This document shows, in pieces, positions 45,113 through 54,767 of a DNA stretch of 64,000 nt. Positions within the stretch are counted from its first letter, which is position 1, and each line of letters starts with the position of its first letter. A model generated the notes under the pieces. It was not told where the DNA came from and made no database searches. It saw only the letters and a list, made by a program, of their open reading frames with translations. The stretch comes from Parafilimonas terrae (GTDB lineage: Bacteria; Bacteroidota; Bacteroidia; Chitinophagales; Chitinophagaceae). The stretch spans positions 186,001-250,000 of the forward strand of contig NZ_FOXQ01000002.1 in NCBI RefSeq assembly GCF_900115755.1, read 5' to 3'. Position numbers and translations under genes: made by a program.

Positions 45113-46711
45113 TCAATTCTGCACGAGCATATTGTATAAACGGTCATCGTTTTTATAAATGTCTTTTCTGAAATTCACTTCACCGTTACCATCAATATAA
45201 GCCGTAAAATAACCGATATAAACGGGTATGGTTTGCGTGAGTGTAACCCATTTTTCTTTGCCTGCCCGCATAGCTGCATCTATTTTTTCAGGCGTCCATT
45301 CAGGGTTTCGCCTCAATACTCTTATAGCAAGATCACGTGGTTTTGCCACGCGGATACATCCATGACTGAATGCACGATTGGTTTCATTAAACAAAGATTT
45401 GGAAGGCGTATCGTGCAGGTAAATATTGTTTGAATTGGGAAAAAGAAATTTTACAAGGCCAAGGGAATTTCTTGGCCCGGGCTTTTGCCGCACATGACCG
45501 CCATTCCATTCCATGTTATGCGCAGCAAGATAATTTTTATTACGCGCCATGCCGGGTTTTATCTCCTTATTAATAATGCTTTGCGGCACATTCCAGTAAG
45601 GGCTGAATACAACATATTTCATATCGCCGCTAAAGATTACTGTTTTTGTCATGGGCGTGCCAACAACAACGCCGCACCTCCAAACCGGTTTTGCATTTTC
45701 ATAATACACCAGCGTATATTCAGGAATATTTACAAGAATAAATTCTTTGGTTACAGTAGTGTCTTCGGGTATCCATCGCAAACGCTCCATGTTTACCATT
45801 ATTTGTTCAATGCGCTTTTTTGCAGGGATATTCAGCTCTGTAATAAGATCGTTGGAGAGCAGAGAATCCTGTTTTAAACCATATACATCTTTAAGCCTGC
45901 GCACAACACCCGCAAGGTTTTTATCATAGATGTTGCCGGCAGAATCAGCAGCCAGAATATATCCTAACTGTATCAGCCTTTTTCGAACGATTGCAACTAT
46001 CGCTGAAGAATCTTTTTGTTTGATAGATTTTTTTATAGCGGGGATAATTATTTCATCATCTTTCGATTCAATATCCCGGTAATGTGCAAGGGCCTTTTTT
46101 AAACCATCGTATTGAAGGCCTATTACATCGCCTCTCGGTTCGCCAATGTTGCCTGAGCTTAAATTATTGGCAAGCAAGGTGGAATAAGATAATTTTTTTC
46201 GCGGCAGGTACCAGTTAATTGAATCTGCTTTGCCATTAAGCGTTCCGGCATATATTTTCTTCGCATAATAAAAATATTCGCCTGTAAGCATTAATTCGGT
46301 TGTAATATCAGGTGCACGCAGGTCGGTTGTATGCAATAATTCTTCAAGTGTGTCTTTATATGGAATATCAGCCGTTACGCCTTCTTGCTTTACTTCGTTA
46401 AGGCTGGAAGTAAGCGCACTTGCCGTTTCAATCAGGCCGTTCTTATCATACCATGCATAGTTATAATTATTGGCACGATAAAATGTGTCAAATTCTTTAC
46501 TGAACTGTTTAAAAAGCGGCATGCTGTCGAGAAACTCCCGTATGTGATTACTATCGAATTTTATTCCTGAATTAAGGTTAAAACTTCCCGGCGCCATCTC
46601 TTTGTGAACAGTTTTTTCTTTGGAGGCTTTATCCTTATTTTCAGAATTGCAGGAATAAAGAAATAATAGCACTATACAAAATGAACCCAATGCGAATTTG
46701 AATTTGAGCAT
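45113..46711 (-). CDS. L,D-transpeptidase (YcbB-like), lipoprotein
   Basis: The enzyme cross-links peptidoglycan through 3-3 bonds. The 532-aa protein has a lipoprotein-type signal ending in FLYSC, then a scaffold region with a peptidoglycan-binding-like part (about 225-300; VRKRLIQLGYIL). The YkuD catalytic domain (about 325-490) includes FILVNIPEYTLVYYENAKPV, VVVGTPMTKTVIFSGDMKYV, PYWNVPQSIINKEI and the active-site SHGCIRVAKPRDLA with the catalytic Cys. This order matches YcbB/LdtD proteins. Confidence 0.94.
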   Translation of the reverse strand: MLKFKFALGSFCIVLLFLYSCNSENKDKASKEKTVHKEMAPGSFNLNSGIKFDSNHIREFLDSMPLFKQFSKEFDTFYRANNYNYAWYDKNGLIETASALTSSLNEVKQEGVTADIPYKDTLEELLHTTDLRAPDITTELMLTGEYFYYAKKIYAGTLNGKADSINWYLPRKKLSYSTLLANNLSSGNIGEPRGDVIGLQYDGLKKALAHYRDIESKDDEIIIPAIKKSIKQKDSSAIVAIVRKRLIQLGYILAADSAGNIYDKNLAGVVRRLKDVYGLKQDSLLSNDLITELNIPAKKRIEQIMVNMERLRWIPEDTTVTKEFILVNIPEYTLVYYENAKPVWRCGVVVGTPMTKTVIFSGDMKYVVFSPYWNVPQSIINKEIKPGMARNKNYLAAHNMEWNGGHVRQKPGPRNSLGLVKFLFPNSNNIYLHDTPSKSLFNETNRAFSHGCIRVAKPRDLAIRVLRRNPEWTPEKIDAAMRAGKEKWVTLTQTIPVYIGYFTAYIDGNGEVNFRKDIYKNDDRLYNMLVQN

Positions 46712-46803
46712 ACATGCATATTTAAAAATATTCTTTGTAATTGAAAACGATTATAGGTGAAAGTATTTATAAATCAAATTCAGTTTAAACATTTGCGGCG
46801 GGG

Positions 46804-48024
46804 TTACAGGTAACTCAACCACCATTGTGAATGGGTTTTCCGGTAAGTATCAAACCATTTGCAGGGTTTATATAAAACAAAAATTACCGTTATCCATAAA
46901 ACATATACTATTCCCAGGCTAAAACCAAAATGCTGCGGGCGAAACAGGAACGGCGAATTCATATCAACAATATCTTTTGACGTGTGGCCTGAAACAAAAA
47001 ACAGTATAACGCATATAACATGTATCAGGAAAAAATGCAGCACATAATAAAAGAATGGCACCCTTCCATACATAGCTGCAATGCCGGAAAATTTATTTTG
47101 AACTGTTTCTGTTAATGCAAGCAAAACAATTACCGGTCCAAGCGTCATACATAAATAACAAAGTGACGGCGGATATTTTGATGTATTTAGAAAAGATAAA
47201 AATGTATAAAGGCCATTCTTTTGTATTGACCAATGGCTGGGGTCTCCATATAGATTAACGTACCTTAAAACGATAAAGAAAATAATAACTGCAAAGCCAA
47301 TAGTGAGTATTGTTTTTCTTCTTTTAACATCATCGGGCTCCTGGTATAATTTGCCGAAGCCATATCCTAAAAACATTACACCAGTCCACGGAAGAATAGC
47401 ATACAGGTCAAGTATAAAACGTGTTTCGCCATATTTAAAAACAGTGCCGAAGGCTGTGAACAAAATGCTCCATATTACATGCCCGGGCCCCTGTTGCGGC
47501 AACTGAACATAATCAAGTATATTATGCCCGAAAAATAAAACAGCGCCAATTATAACAATCAGTTTTATGGAAGTTCTTACAAGCAGCCCCATCAATATCA
47601 TGCTCCATCCTATTACCCAAATAACCTGCAAAAAAATAATGTTGTAAAGCGGGTTAAAAGAAAATATAAGCGACATAATTACTATTTCAACAATCAACAG
47701 CCATAACCCTCGTTTCATTAAAAAGATGCTTAATTCCTTCCGGCTTTTACGCTTGCCTGCAAGAAAAGCAGAAGTGCCTGATAAAAACACGAATGCCGGC
47801 GCACAAAAATGTGTTATCCATCTTGTGAAAAATAATATGGGTGTTGTTGTATCAAAATTTAACGGGTCTTCAGTCATGGCGGTAGCATGAAAAAAATCGC
47901 GGGTATGATCAAGCGCCATAATAAGCATTACGATGCCGCGTAAAATATCTATTGACTGAACGCGTTGTTTTGTTTGCTGTAAAGCAGGTAACATAAATGG
48001 TGTTTGGAATGGCAAGGTAAACAT
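46804..48024 (-). CDS. DUF1624-like multi-pass membrane protein
   Basis: The 406-aa protein has about ten membrane helices. The N-terminal motif RVQSIDILRGIVMLIMALDH is typical for the DUF1624/HGSNAT-like group of membrane acyltransferases, followed by RDFFHA and ITHFCAPAFVFLSGTSAFLAG. The C-terminal part has GRVPFFYYVLHFFLIHVICV. Start at ATG 48024, or ATG 47994 ten codons later. The acceptor substrate is unknown. Confidence 0.85.
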   Translation of the reverse strand: MFTLPFQTPFMLPALQQTKQRVQSIDILRGIVMLIMALDHTRDFFHATAMTEDPLNFDTTTPILFFTRWITHFCAPAFVFLSGTSAFLAGKRKSRKELSIFLMKRGLWLLIVEIVIMSLIFSFNPLYNIIFLQVIWVIGWSMILMGLLVRTSIKLIVIIGAVLFFGHNILDYVQLPQQGPGHVIWSILFTAFGTVFKYGETRFILDLYAILPWTGVMFLGYGFGKLYQEPDDVKRRKTILTIGFAVIIFFIVLRYVNLYGDPSHWSIQKNGLYTFLSFLNTSKYPPSLCYLCMTLGPVIVLLALTETVQNKFSGIAAMYGRVPFFYYVLHFFLIHVICVILFFVSGHTSKDIVDMNSPFLFRPQHFGFSLGIVYVLWITVIFVLYKPCKWFDTYRKTHSQWWLSYL

Positions 48025-48060
48025 TCATTCACTGCTATATTATTGGTTTTGCTTGTAAAT

Positions 48061-48090
48061 AAAAAATGCACGGATATAATTATCCGTGCA
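48061..48090 (-). terminator. Terminator of the dodecin gene
   Basis: TGCACGGATA (48067-48076) and its complement (48081-48090) enclose a TAAT loop. On the minus strand the stem is followed by six T's (48066-48061). It lies about 50 bp after the dodecin stop. Confidence 0.85.
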
Positions 48091-48139
48091 CTGTTGATGT
48101 TGACCGCAGGCGTTATCCTTCACCTGCTACCACTTAAGA

Positions 48140-48349
48140 CTATCTTTGTTCATCGAGTCGGAAAGAAATTTTGCATATTACACCATACGTGCTGATCTTG
48201 CCATCTTTTACATGTGCTTTAATATTTTTTACAAATACGGAATCAATATTGTGCACTGTTTTGGAAGCTTCCTGCACTGCTGACTGCAGCGCATCTTCAA
48301 TGCTTTTTTCTGATGAAGCAATTACTTCGATAACTTTTACAATTGGCAT
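48140..48349 (-). CDS. Dodecin family protein
   Basis: Dodecins form hollow 12-subunit shells that store flavin or CoA. The 69-aa protein has the usual short length and pattern: VKVIEVIASSEKSIEDALQS, AVQEASKTVHNIDSVFVKNI, and GKISTYGVICKISFRLDE. The Trp that stacks on flavin in archaeal and halophilic dodecins is not present at the usual place (NIDSVFV), so the ligand may differ. Confidence 0.9.
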   Translation of the reverse strand: MPIVKVIEVIASSEKSIEDALQSAVQEASKTVHNIDSVFVKNIKAHVKDGKISTYGVICKISFRLDEQR

Positions 48350-48494
48350 AGAGCAATGTTTTAAGTGAATTAATTCATTCAGAATAGCAATTACTATACC
48401 GTTATTTTATACTTACCGGTGAGATTATAAAACCGCTTAGCGATTCATGAAGAACATTTGGATTTATAATGTTTAACAGAAGAGAACACCAGGC

Positions 48495-49988
48495 TTATAT
48501 ATAATTAACCGCAGTGGAATTTATAGTGGGCAACACAAACCTGAAAGCCGTTCCTTTCCCCGGTTCGCTCATTACTTCAATTGTAGTTTGATGCAGCTCT
48601 AATATTTTCTTTACAATGGCAAGGCCAATGCCAATGCCTTTTTTAGACGAGGCTTCTTTTCCAAGCTGCTTATAACGTTCAAAAATGTAAGCCTGGTCTT
48701 CAGGCGCAATGCCAATGCCGGTATCGGCAACCTGTACTTTAATGCCGGAATTTGTTTCTGATAACTGGATGGTAATGTTACCGCCATCAGGCGTGAACTT
48801 AAAAGCATTATCCAGCAAATTTTGAAATACTCTTTCCGTTAATGCAATATCAGCAAACACCCGCGGAAGATTCGATGGCGCCTGCATGTTTAAATGAATA
48901 TTTTTTTCGCCGGCTTTTAACTGGTAGCTCATTAAAATATCGGAAGCAAGCTCACCAATGAAAAATGCTTCTTTTTCAGGCGTTACCAAATTGGCTTCCA
49001 GCTTGGCATATTGAAATAACTGTTCAACAAGCCCTGATAATTTTTTGGCGCTGTCGTGCACAATGCCCAGGTATTTTTCTTTATCATTTTCTGAAAGCAC
49101 ATTTTTTTTCATCATTAATGTTTCCACATATCCCTGCATGATAGAAAGTGGAGTGCGCAGGTCGTGCGATACATTTGCAATTAACTCCTGCCTGAATTTA
49201 TCGGTGGCCGTTATCTTATCAAAATTATCAACGATCACATCCGCCATTTCATTGAATGTAGTGCTCAGCATTCCCAAATCGCCTGAAGCATTTCCTTCAA
49301 TGCGGGCAGAATAATCGCCTTCCTTAAAACGCTTTACCACCGAAGTAATTTTAGAGATACTGCCTGTTATTAAAAAGAAAGTAACAACGCCAACAAAAAA
49401 TGCTACCAATAATGCTGCAAAGAAAATATAAGTGCTGAGGCGGAAATAAAATTGGCTGTTTATTGAGCTTAGAATTTCTTTTTGTTTTTCACTTGCCAGC
49501 ACTGCATAAACATAACCTGTAAGCCTTCCGTTTTCATATACAGGCGCGGCTGAAAAAATACTGGGCTTACCGGGTTGTTTTGGATTATCACCCATAGGCC
49601 GGTGCATGGCATCTGCAGCAAGCCATTGCTTAACGGTATTAATGTTTACATGATGCACCTGCACCGTTGTGTCAGGCACCACATAATCTGTGATATTGCC
49701 TGCCGTATCCAATAAATACACTTCCACGCTTGGGTTGGCAACCATGGTAGAATGTATGATGTCGTGCGTAACGGCCGTATCTGGTTTGCCGTTTTTAAGA
49801 GGTTGTGTGAATGTGGCAAGATGCTGCGCTATATCTCCATACAATTCCTGGTGCGCTGTAGTATAATACGATTTGGAAAACCGGGAAGCTATCATTACAA
49901 ATACAACACCCAATACAACAAGCAGTGCTGTGAATACGGCTGTGATCTTCCAGAACAATAAATTGCCTTTTATTTTTTTTGCCGGCAT
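48495..49988 (-). CDS. Transmembrane sensor histidine kinase
   Basis: The 497-aa protein has two membrane helices (about 13-35 and 182-207) flanking a periplasmic sensor domain, and a HAMP domain (about 208-260; KRFKEGDYSARIEGNASGDL). The HisKA domain has the phospho-His in IANVSHDLRTPLSIMQGYVE, and the ATPase domain shows NLLDNAFKFTPDGG, ADTGIGIAPEDQ and KGIGIGLAIVKKI. It lies 38 bp downstream of its probable partner regulator, on the same strand. The signal is unknown. Confidence 0.94.
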   Translation of the reverse strand: MPAKKIKGNLLFWKITAVFTALLVVLGVVFVMIASRFSKSYYTTAHQELYGDIAQHLATFTQPLKNGKPDTAVTHDIIHSTMVANPSVEVYLLDTAGNITDYVVPDTTVQVHHVNINTVKQWLAADAMHRPMGDNPKQPGKPSIFSAAPVYENGRLTGYVYAVLASEKQKEILSSINSQFYFRLSTYIFFAALLVAFFVGVVTFFLITGSISKITSVVKRFKEGDYSARIEGNASGDLGMLSTTFNEMADVIVDNFDKITATDKFRQELIANVSHDLRTPLSIMQGYVETLMMKKNVLSENDKEKYLGIVHDSAKKLSGLVEQLFQYAKLEANLVTPEKEAFFIGELASDILMSYQLKAGEKNIHLNMQAPSNLPRVFADIALTERVFQNLLDNAFKFTPDGGNITIQLSETNSGIKVQVADTGIGIAPEDQAYIFERYKQLGKEASSKKGIGIGLAIVKKILELHQTTIEVMSEPGKGTAFRFVLPTINSTAVNYI

Positions 49989-50026
49989 TGTATCATTTTT
50001 ATAAACGTGCAGTAAGCCGCAAACGC

Positions 50027-50734
50027 TTACAATTCTTCATTAAACCTGTAACCAACACCCCATGTAGTTAAAATGTATTTTGGATTGGAAACATCATCTT
50101 CAATCTTTCCGCGCAAACGGTTAATGTGGCTATTCACCGTATGCTCATAGCCTTCAAAATCATAGCCCCAAACAAGGTTTAATAAACGTTTGCGGCTGTA
50201 ACTTTTGCCGGGGTTGGAGGCCAGCAATGCCATCAGTTCAAACTCTCTCGGCGAAAGCTCCACCCTCATATTATTAAGCGTAACTTTTCGCTTGTCCAGG
50301 TCAATTTCCAGGCCGCTATATGTTATAACAGAAGATGCAGGCGCTGCATCCTGCAAAGCATCGCTGTCTTCTTTCCTGCGAAAAATAACTTTGACCCTTG
50401 CAATAAATTCTCTTACGCTGAAAGGTTTGGTGAGGTAATCATCGGCGCCTGTTTCAAGGCCCATTACTTTATCAATTTCTTCTGATTTCGCTGTAAGCAT
50501 AAGGATAGGTGTAAGCCTGTCGGTTTGCCTTATCTTCCTGCAAATTTCCATGCCGTTAAGGCCAGGCAGCATAATATCAAGAATAATTAAATCGAATTGT
50601 TCTTCTTTGGCAATTGCCAAACCTTTTTGGCCGTTGGTTTCAGATACAATCCTGCAGCCCAGGTCGTAAAGATGTATGGTGAGCAGTTCCACGATGTTGG
50701 CATCATCTTCTATTATTAAAACTTTTTTATCCAT
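50027..50734 (-). CDS. OmpR/PhoB-type response regulator
   Basis: From ATG 50734 the protein has 235 aa; a GTG at 50746 would add four residues. The receiver domain has KVLIIEDDANIVELL, LIILDIMLPGLNGMEIC with the phospho-acceptor Asp, PILMLTAKSEEID and TGADDYLTKPFSVREF with the conserved Lys. The C-terminal winged helix has LSPREFELMALLASNPGKSY, RKRLLNLVWGYDFEG and HINRLRGKIEDD. It precedes the histidine kinase gene at 48495-49988. Confidence 0.95.
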   Translation of the reverse strand: MDKKVLIIEDDANIVELLTIHLYDLGCRIVSETNGQKGLAIAKEEQFDLIILDIMLPGLNGMEICRKIRQTDRLTPILMLTAKSEEIDKVMGLETGADDYLTKPFSVREFIARVKVIFRRKEDSDALQDAAPASSVITYSGLEIDLDKRKVTLNNMRVELSPREFELMALLASNPGKSYSRKRLLNLVWGYDFEGYEHTVNSHINRLRGKIEDDVSNPKYILTTWGVGYRFNEEL

Positions 50735-51425
50735 AATTACATGCACAAAGTTGATGAATAAACCTAACCAGCATTCACTGTGATACTTTTGTTATAAATC
50801 AGAAAAACACAGGCGTTATTGTAAGCTCTTTCTATCGTAAAAAACTTTTTTTTTAAAATTACGGTTTAAACCGCCTGAATGAAATAGCAGTTGTAATCAT
50901 GCATGGTTTTTATCCCGGTTGCTTGCTGAACATTAAGTACGAAGTCAGTTTGCTTATTTTCTTTCCGTAAATGAAACACATCACAAAAAACGAAATTCAT
51001 TCATGTATTTTTTTCTGCGATTTGCTTTTGTTCGCTTATGTTATTATTTATTGTTTTATTGTTATTGCATAATGTTAAAGCTAACATTATTGCAACGAAA
51101 ATCATTTTAACCATTACCTGTTATTTTTTTAACGGTTTATAGTAAAGTATCACAGCGCCAAAGCTGAAAGCCTTTGTCTGTATAGGTTCATGTGTAATTT
51201 ATTGGAAACGTGGCATGATAATACCAGTGTATTATTATTAAATAATCAAAAAATTCTGGAAATGAAATATGTGAGGTTTACACCCTTACAAAGGCTGAAA
51301 AATATTCAATACATAAAAGATGAATAAATTTATACCGGCTGTTACTTTTTGATAATGAAATATTTGACTGGTTTTTGTTACGGAATATTGTTCAGCCATT
51401 TTCTTTAAACAAAAATTTTTTTTCA
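50735..51425. other. Long divergent intergenic region
   Basis: About 690 bp between the two-component operon (minus) and the NDH-2 gene (plus). It is AT-rich, with stops in all frames, and I see no gene, no tRNA and no clear hairpin. It must hold two divergent promoters. Confidence 0.5.
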
Positions 51426-52709
51426 ATGGCTTCTTCAGGTATTAAACATGTAGTAGTAATTGGCGGTGGCTTTGCAGGGTTGAACTTTATTAAGGCGCTG
51501 GCCAATGATAAACACTATACAATCACGCTGGTTGATAAAAATAATTACAACCAATTCACACCATTGGTTTACCAGGTGGCGACCGGCTTCCTTGAACCTT
51601 CCAATATCAGCTACCCGTTCAGGAAGTTTCTAAGAAAAAGAAAGAATATCAGGTTCCATTTAGGTGAACTAACAAAAATTGATGCAGCGGCGCATAGAGT
51701 TTATATAAATAATGTCATACTTGAATATGACTATCTCGTGCTGGCATTTGGTTCCATATCCAACTTCTTTGGCAATGATACTTTGAAGAGTAATACAATA
51801 CCCATGAAAACTTTAACGGATGGGCTGGGCATGCGGAATACTTTATTGCAATCGCTGGAAGAAGCCTGCAATACAACGGATGAAACGCTGCGGAAAAAAT
51901 TATTAACGATTGTTGTGGCAGGCGGCGGGCCCACAGGCGTTGAAGTATCAGGCATGTTGGGCGAAATGAGAAAGGACATTATTCAAAAAGATTATCCTGA
52001 ATTAAAGAATGCAATGGGTGATATTTATATTGTTGACGGGGCGAAAGCATTACTGAGCCAGATGAGTGAACAGGCGCAGCTTGATGCAACAAAAACGCTG
52101 GAAAAATTAGGCATAAAAATCATTACAAACACATTCATCAATAGCTATGAAAACGATGAAGTGAAATTATCGGGTGGCAACATTATTCAAACAAAAAATC
52201 TTATCTGGGCTGCCGGTGTAACGGGGAATGTAATTGAAGGTATTCCTCCATCTGCTTACGGCCATGGTAAAAGAATAATGGTGGATGAATATAATCATGT
52301 AGCAGAGCTGGATGATGTGTATGCCGTTGGTGATAATTGTTTGCTTGCAGGAGATAAAAAGTTTCCAAACGGGCACGCACAGTTGGCGCAACCTGCCATT
52401 CAGCAGGGGAGGCATCTTGCAAAAAATTTTAAAGCCCTGGCAAAAGGAAAAGCGCAACAGCCTTTTGCTTATTATGATAAAGGCGTAATGGCTATTATAG
52501 GGAAAAACTATGCAGTGGTTGACCTTACAAAACCAAAAATGCATGTAAAAGGTTTTCCCGCATTGTTTGTTTGGCTGTTCATACACATTGCTTCTTTAAT
52601 TGCATTTGATAATAAATTAAAGACCTTATACAATTGGATAATAGCATATTTTACAAAAGACCAATCGCTGAGAATGGTAATTAAAACAAATGATAAAATA
52701 CAGCGCTGA
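51426..52709 (+). CDS. Type II NADH dehydrogenase (NDH-2)
   Basis: NDH-2 passes electrons from NADH to quinones without pumping protons. From ATG 51426 the protein has 427 aa. It shows the FAD site VVVIGGGFAGLNFIKALAND, YNQFTPLVYQVATGFLEPSN, the NAD site VAGGGPTGVEVSGMLGEM, LIWAAGVTGNV, VYAVGDNCLL and a C-terminal amphipathic part (VWLFIHIASLIAF) that binds the membrane. Start chosen at the ATG that gives a short N-terminus before the FAD strand. Confidence 0.93.
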   Translation: MASSGIKHVVVIGGGFAGLNFIKALANDKHYTITLVDKNNYNQFTPLVYQVATGFLEPSNISYPFRKFLRKRKNIRFHLGELTKIDAAAHRVYINNVILEYDYLVLAFGSISNFFGNDTLKSNTIPMKTLTDGLGMRNTLLQSLEEACNTTDETLRKKLLTIVVAGGGPTGVEVSGMLGEMRKDIIQKDYPELKNAMGDIYIVDGAKALLSQMSEQAQLDATKTLEKLGIKIITNTFINSYENDEVKLSGGNIIQTKNLIWAAGVTGNVIEGIPPSAYGHGKRIMVDEYNHVAELDDVYAVGDNCLLAGDKKFPNGHAQLAQPAIQQGRHLAKNFKALAKGKAQQPFAYYDKGVMAIIGKNYAVVDLTKPKMHVKGFPALFVWLFIHIASLIAFDNKLKTLYNWIIAYFTKDQSLRMVIKTNDKIQR

Positions 52710-52859
52710 ATTGTTTCTTATGCAGCAGTATGGCCTCCTGCATCAGCACATTTTAAACACATACCGATGGGATAATTTCGAACCGCGGTTTGAAATTGCA
52801 ACAAAAAAACTATTGGCTTCCTGTAGCTTCACAGCCAGGTATAAATTTGTTCAGTCAAT

Positions 52860-54281
52860 TTATCTGATGCTTGTAACACTATTCTCATTCGGTACCAGTA
52901 TTTTCATTATTACCCAGGCAAGTATGTAAGCTACCGCACAAAACGAAAACATAATCGTATAACCAGTCTGGATATGTCCCAGGGCTTCATAATGATCAAA
53001 AAGTGCCCCGCCCACCTTGGAGATTACCACGCCGCCAATACCACCTGCCATACCGCCGATGCCTACCACTGAGCCCACCGCTTTTTTAGGAAACATATCT
53101 GAAACCGTTGTAAAGATGTTGGCGCTCCATGCCTGGTGTGCAGAAGCCCCGATGCCTATTAATATCACCGGCACCCAATAACTGATATAACCCAGTGGCT
53201 GGGCTGCCAGCACAACCAAAGGAATGAGTGCAATTACAAGCATAGCCTTCAGGCGGGCATCATAGGCAGCCAAACCTTTTCTCATAAAATAAACCGGAAA
53301 CCATCCTCCTCCTATGCTTCCAAACATGGTCATGCTATACAACGTTGCCAGCGGCAGCATAATCTGCGTTTTCTCCATGCCATACTGCGCTTTCAGGTAA
53401 GCCGGCAACCAGAAAAGAAAGAACCACCATACCCCGTCGGTTAAAAACTTGCCCACCACAAAAGACCATGTTTGCCGGAAGCCAAGCAATGAAATCCAGG
53501 AAATTTTCTGCTGTTCGCTATTTGACTCCGTGTTTGTTTCCCGGTTCCTTTCTTTATCTGCCGCCTTATCATCTTTATCACTGTTGATGTAATCCAATTC
53601 CGCTGCAGACAAACGTTTTTGTTTTTCCGGTTTATTGTAAAGAAAATACCAGAAAAAAAGCCATAAGAATCCCACGCCTGCAACCACCAGGAAAGCCGCC
53701 TGCCAACCCCAGTTTACTTCTATCCAGGGCACAGTTAGCGGTGCCAGTATAGCCCCGATATTAGCGCCTGAATTAAAAATGCCGGTAGCTAAGGAACGTT
53801 CTTTTTTTGGAAAGTATTCAGCAGTGGCCTTAATGGCAGCAGGAAAGTTTCCTGCTTCTCCAATGGCCAGCACCATGCGCCCAAACATAAAACCAACCAC
53901 CGATACAGAGAGTGAAGTAATACCCAGCAAACCAAAAAAAGTAGCGAGGCTTTGTCCTATTGGAATGGCTAGCGCATGCAATAATGCGCCCACCGACCAT
54001 ATAATGATGGCCCAGGTATAACCTCGTTTTGTTCCTAACCTGTCAATAATACGGCCGGCAAAGAGCATGGCAATGGCATAAGCAAACTGGAAGATGGAAG
54101 TGATGTTTGCATAATCATTGTTTGTCCAGTTATATTGTTCTGCCAGGCTTGGTTGCAGCAGGCTCAGTACCTGCCTGTCCAGGTAGTTTACTGTAGTGGC
54201 AAAAAACAGCAGGGCACAAATTGTCCACCGGTAATTCCCTGTTTTTGCAGTGTTTCTTTTTATGTTTAAGTGGCCATTCAT
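52860..54281 (-). CDS. MFS transporter, hexuronate (ExuT/ACS) type
   Basis: The 473-aa protein has 12 predicted membrane helices. Family features are the first helix WTICALLFFATTVNYLDRQV, the second-loop motif GRIIDRLGTKRGYTWAIIIW, FGRMVLAIGEAGNFPAAIKA and RSLATGIFNSGANIGAILAP. A hydrophilic central loop (about 220-255, rich in Lys, Asp and Asn) separates the halves. These proteins import hexuronates or related sugar acids with protons. Secreted glycosidase genes lie next to it (54768-61069), so it may take up their products; direct evidence is lacking. Confidence 0.87.
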   Translation of the reverse strand: MNGHLNIKRNTAKTGNYRWTICALLFFATTVNYLDRQVLSLLQPSLAEQYNWTNNDYANITSIFQFAYAIAMLFAGRIIDRLGTKRGYTWAIIIWSVGALLHALAIPIGQSLATFFGLLGITSLSVSVVGFMFGRMVLAIGEAGNFPAAIKATAEYFPKKERSLATGIFNSGANIGAILAPLTVPWIEVNWGWQAAFLVVAGVGFLWLFFWYFLYNKPEKQKRLSAAELDYINSDKDDKAADKERNRETNTESNSEQQKISWISLLGFRQTWSFVVGKFLTDGVWWFFLFWLPAYLKAQYGMEKTQIMLPLATLYSMTMFGSIGGGWFPVYFMRKGLAAYDARLKAMLVIALIPLVVLAAQPLGYISYWVPVILIGIGASAHQAWSANIFTTVSDMFPKKAVGSVVGIGGMAGGIGGVVISKVGGALFDHYEALGHIQTGYTIMFSFCAVAYILAWVIMKILVPNENSVTSIR

Positions 54282-54767
54282 TTTTTACTTGTTTATATAA
54301 TTACATCAACTCCATTGTTTTTTTAAGTGTTGAATGCTTTTAATGTTCGCGTGTTTTCATAACAGCTTAAGATGAGACGGCAACGCATTTTAATTTAAAC
54401 TGTGCTAATGCTTAATTATATGCTCATAAGCATTGCTATAATCATTTTATTAAAAACTTAGAATAATAAATTGCAAATACAAACCTGGAACAGTTTCGAT
54501 AGTTATATAGCAATACGTTCATCAATGTTGAAGCAAGACTATATATCTTTTGATGATTGGCAAAAGGAATGAGACGCTTTATTTACGGAAACGATTGCGA
54601 TGGTATGGACGTTGATAGGTTCATAATTTTAATTGCAATTGAAAATTAAATCTGAACGAACATTAGCAGCCGTAATGTGTGTTTTTAAGTTACCGGAAGG
54701 TTTAAAGGAGGCTACTTCCCGGGTGCCCAGCTTTGAAACAAAAAAACTCTGCCAATGGATTTATTAA
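54282..54767. other. Intergenic region upstream of the MFS gene
   Basis: About 485 bp without a supported gene. It should hold the promoter of the MFS transporter. No hairpin or repeat family is evident. Confidence 0.45.

Noticed and set aside
52690-52929. 79-aa plus-strand ORF after NDH-2
   Set aside because: It overlaps the ends of NDH-2 and of the MFS transporter gene and shows no domain. Some tail-like residues (TRYKF-type) are not enough to support it.
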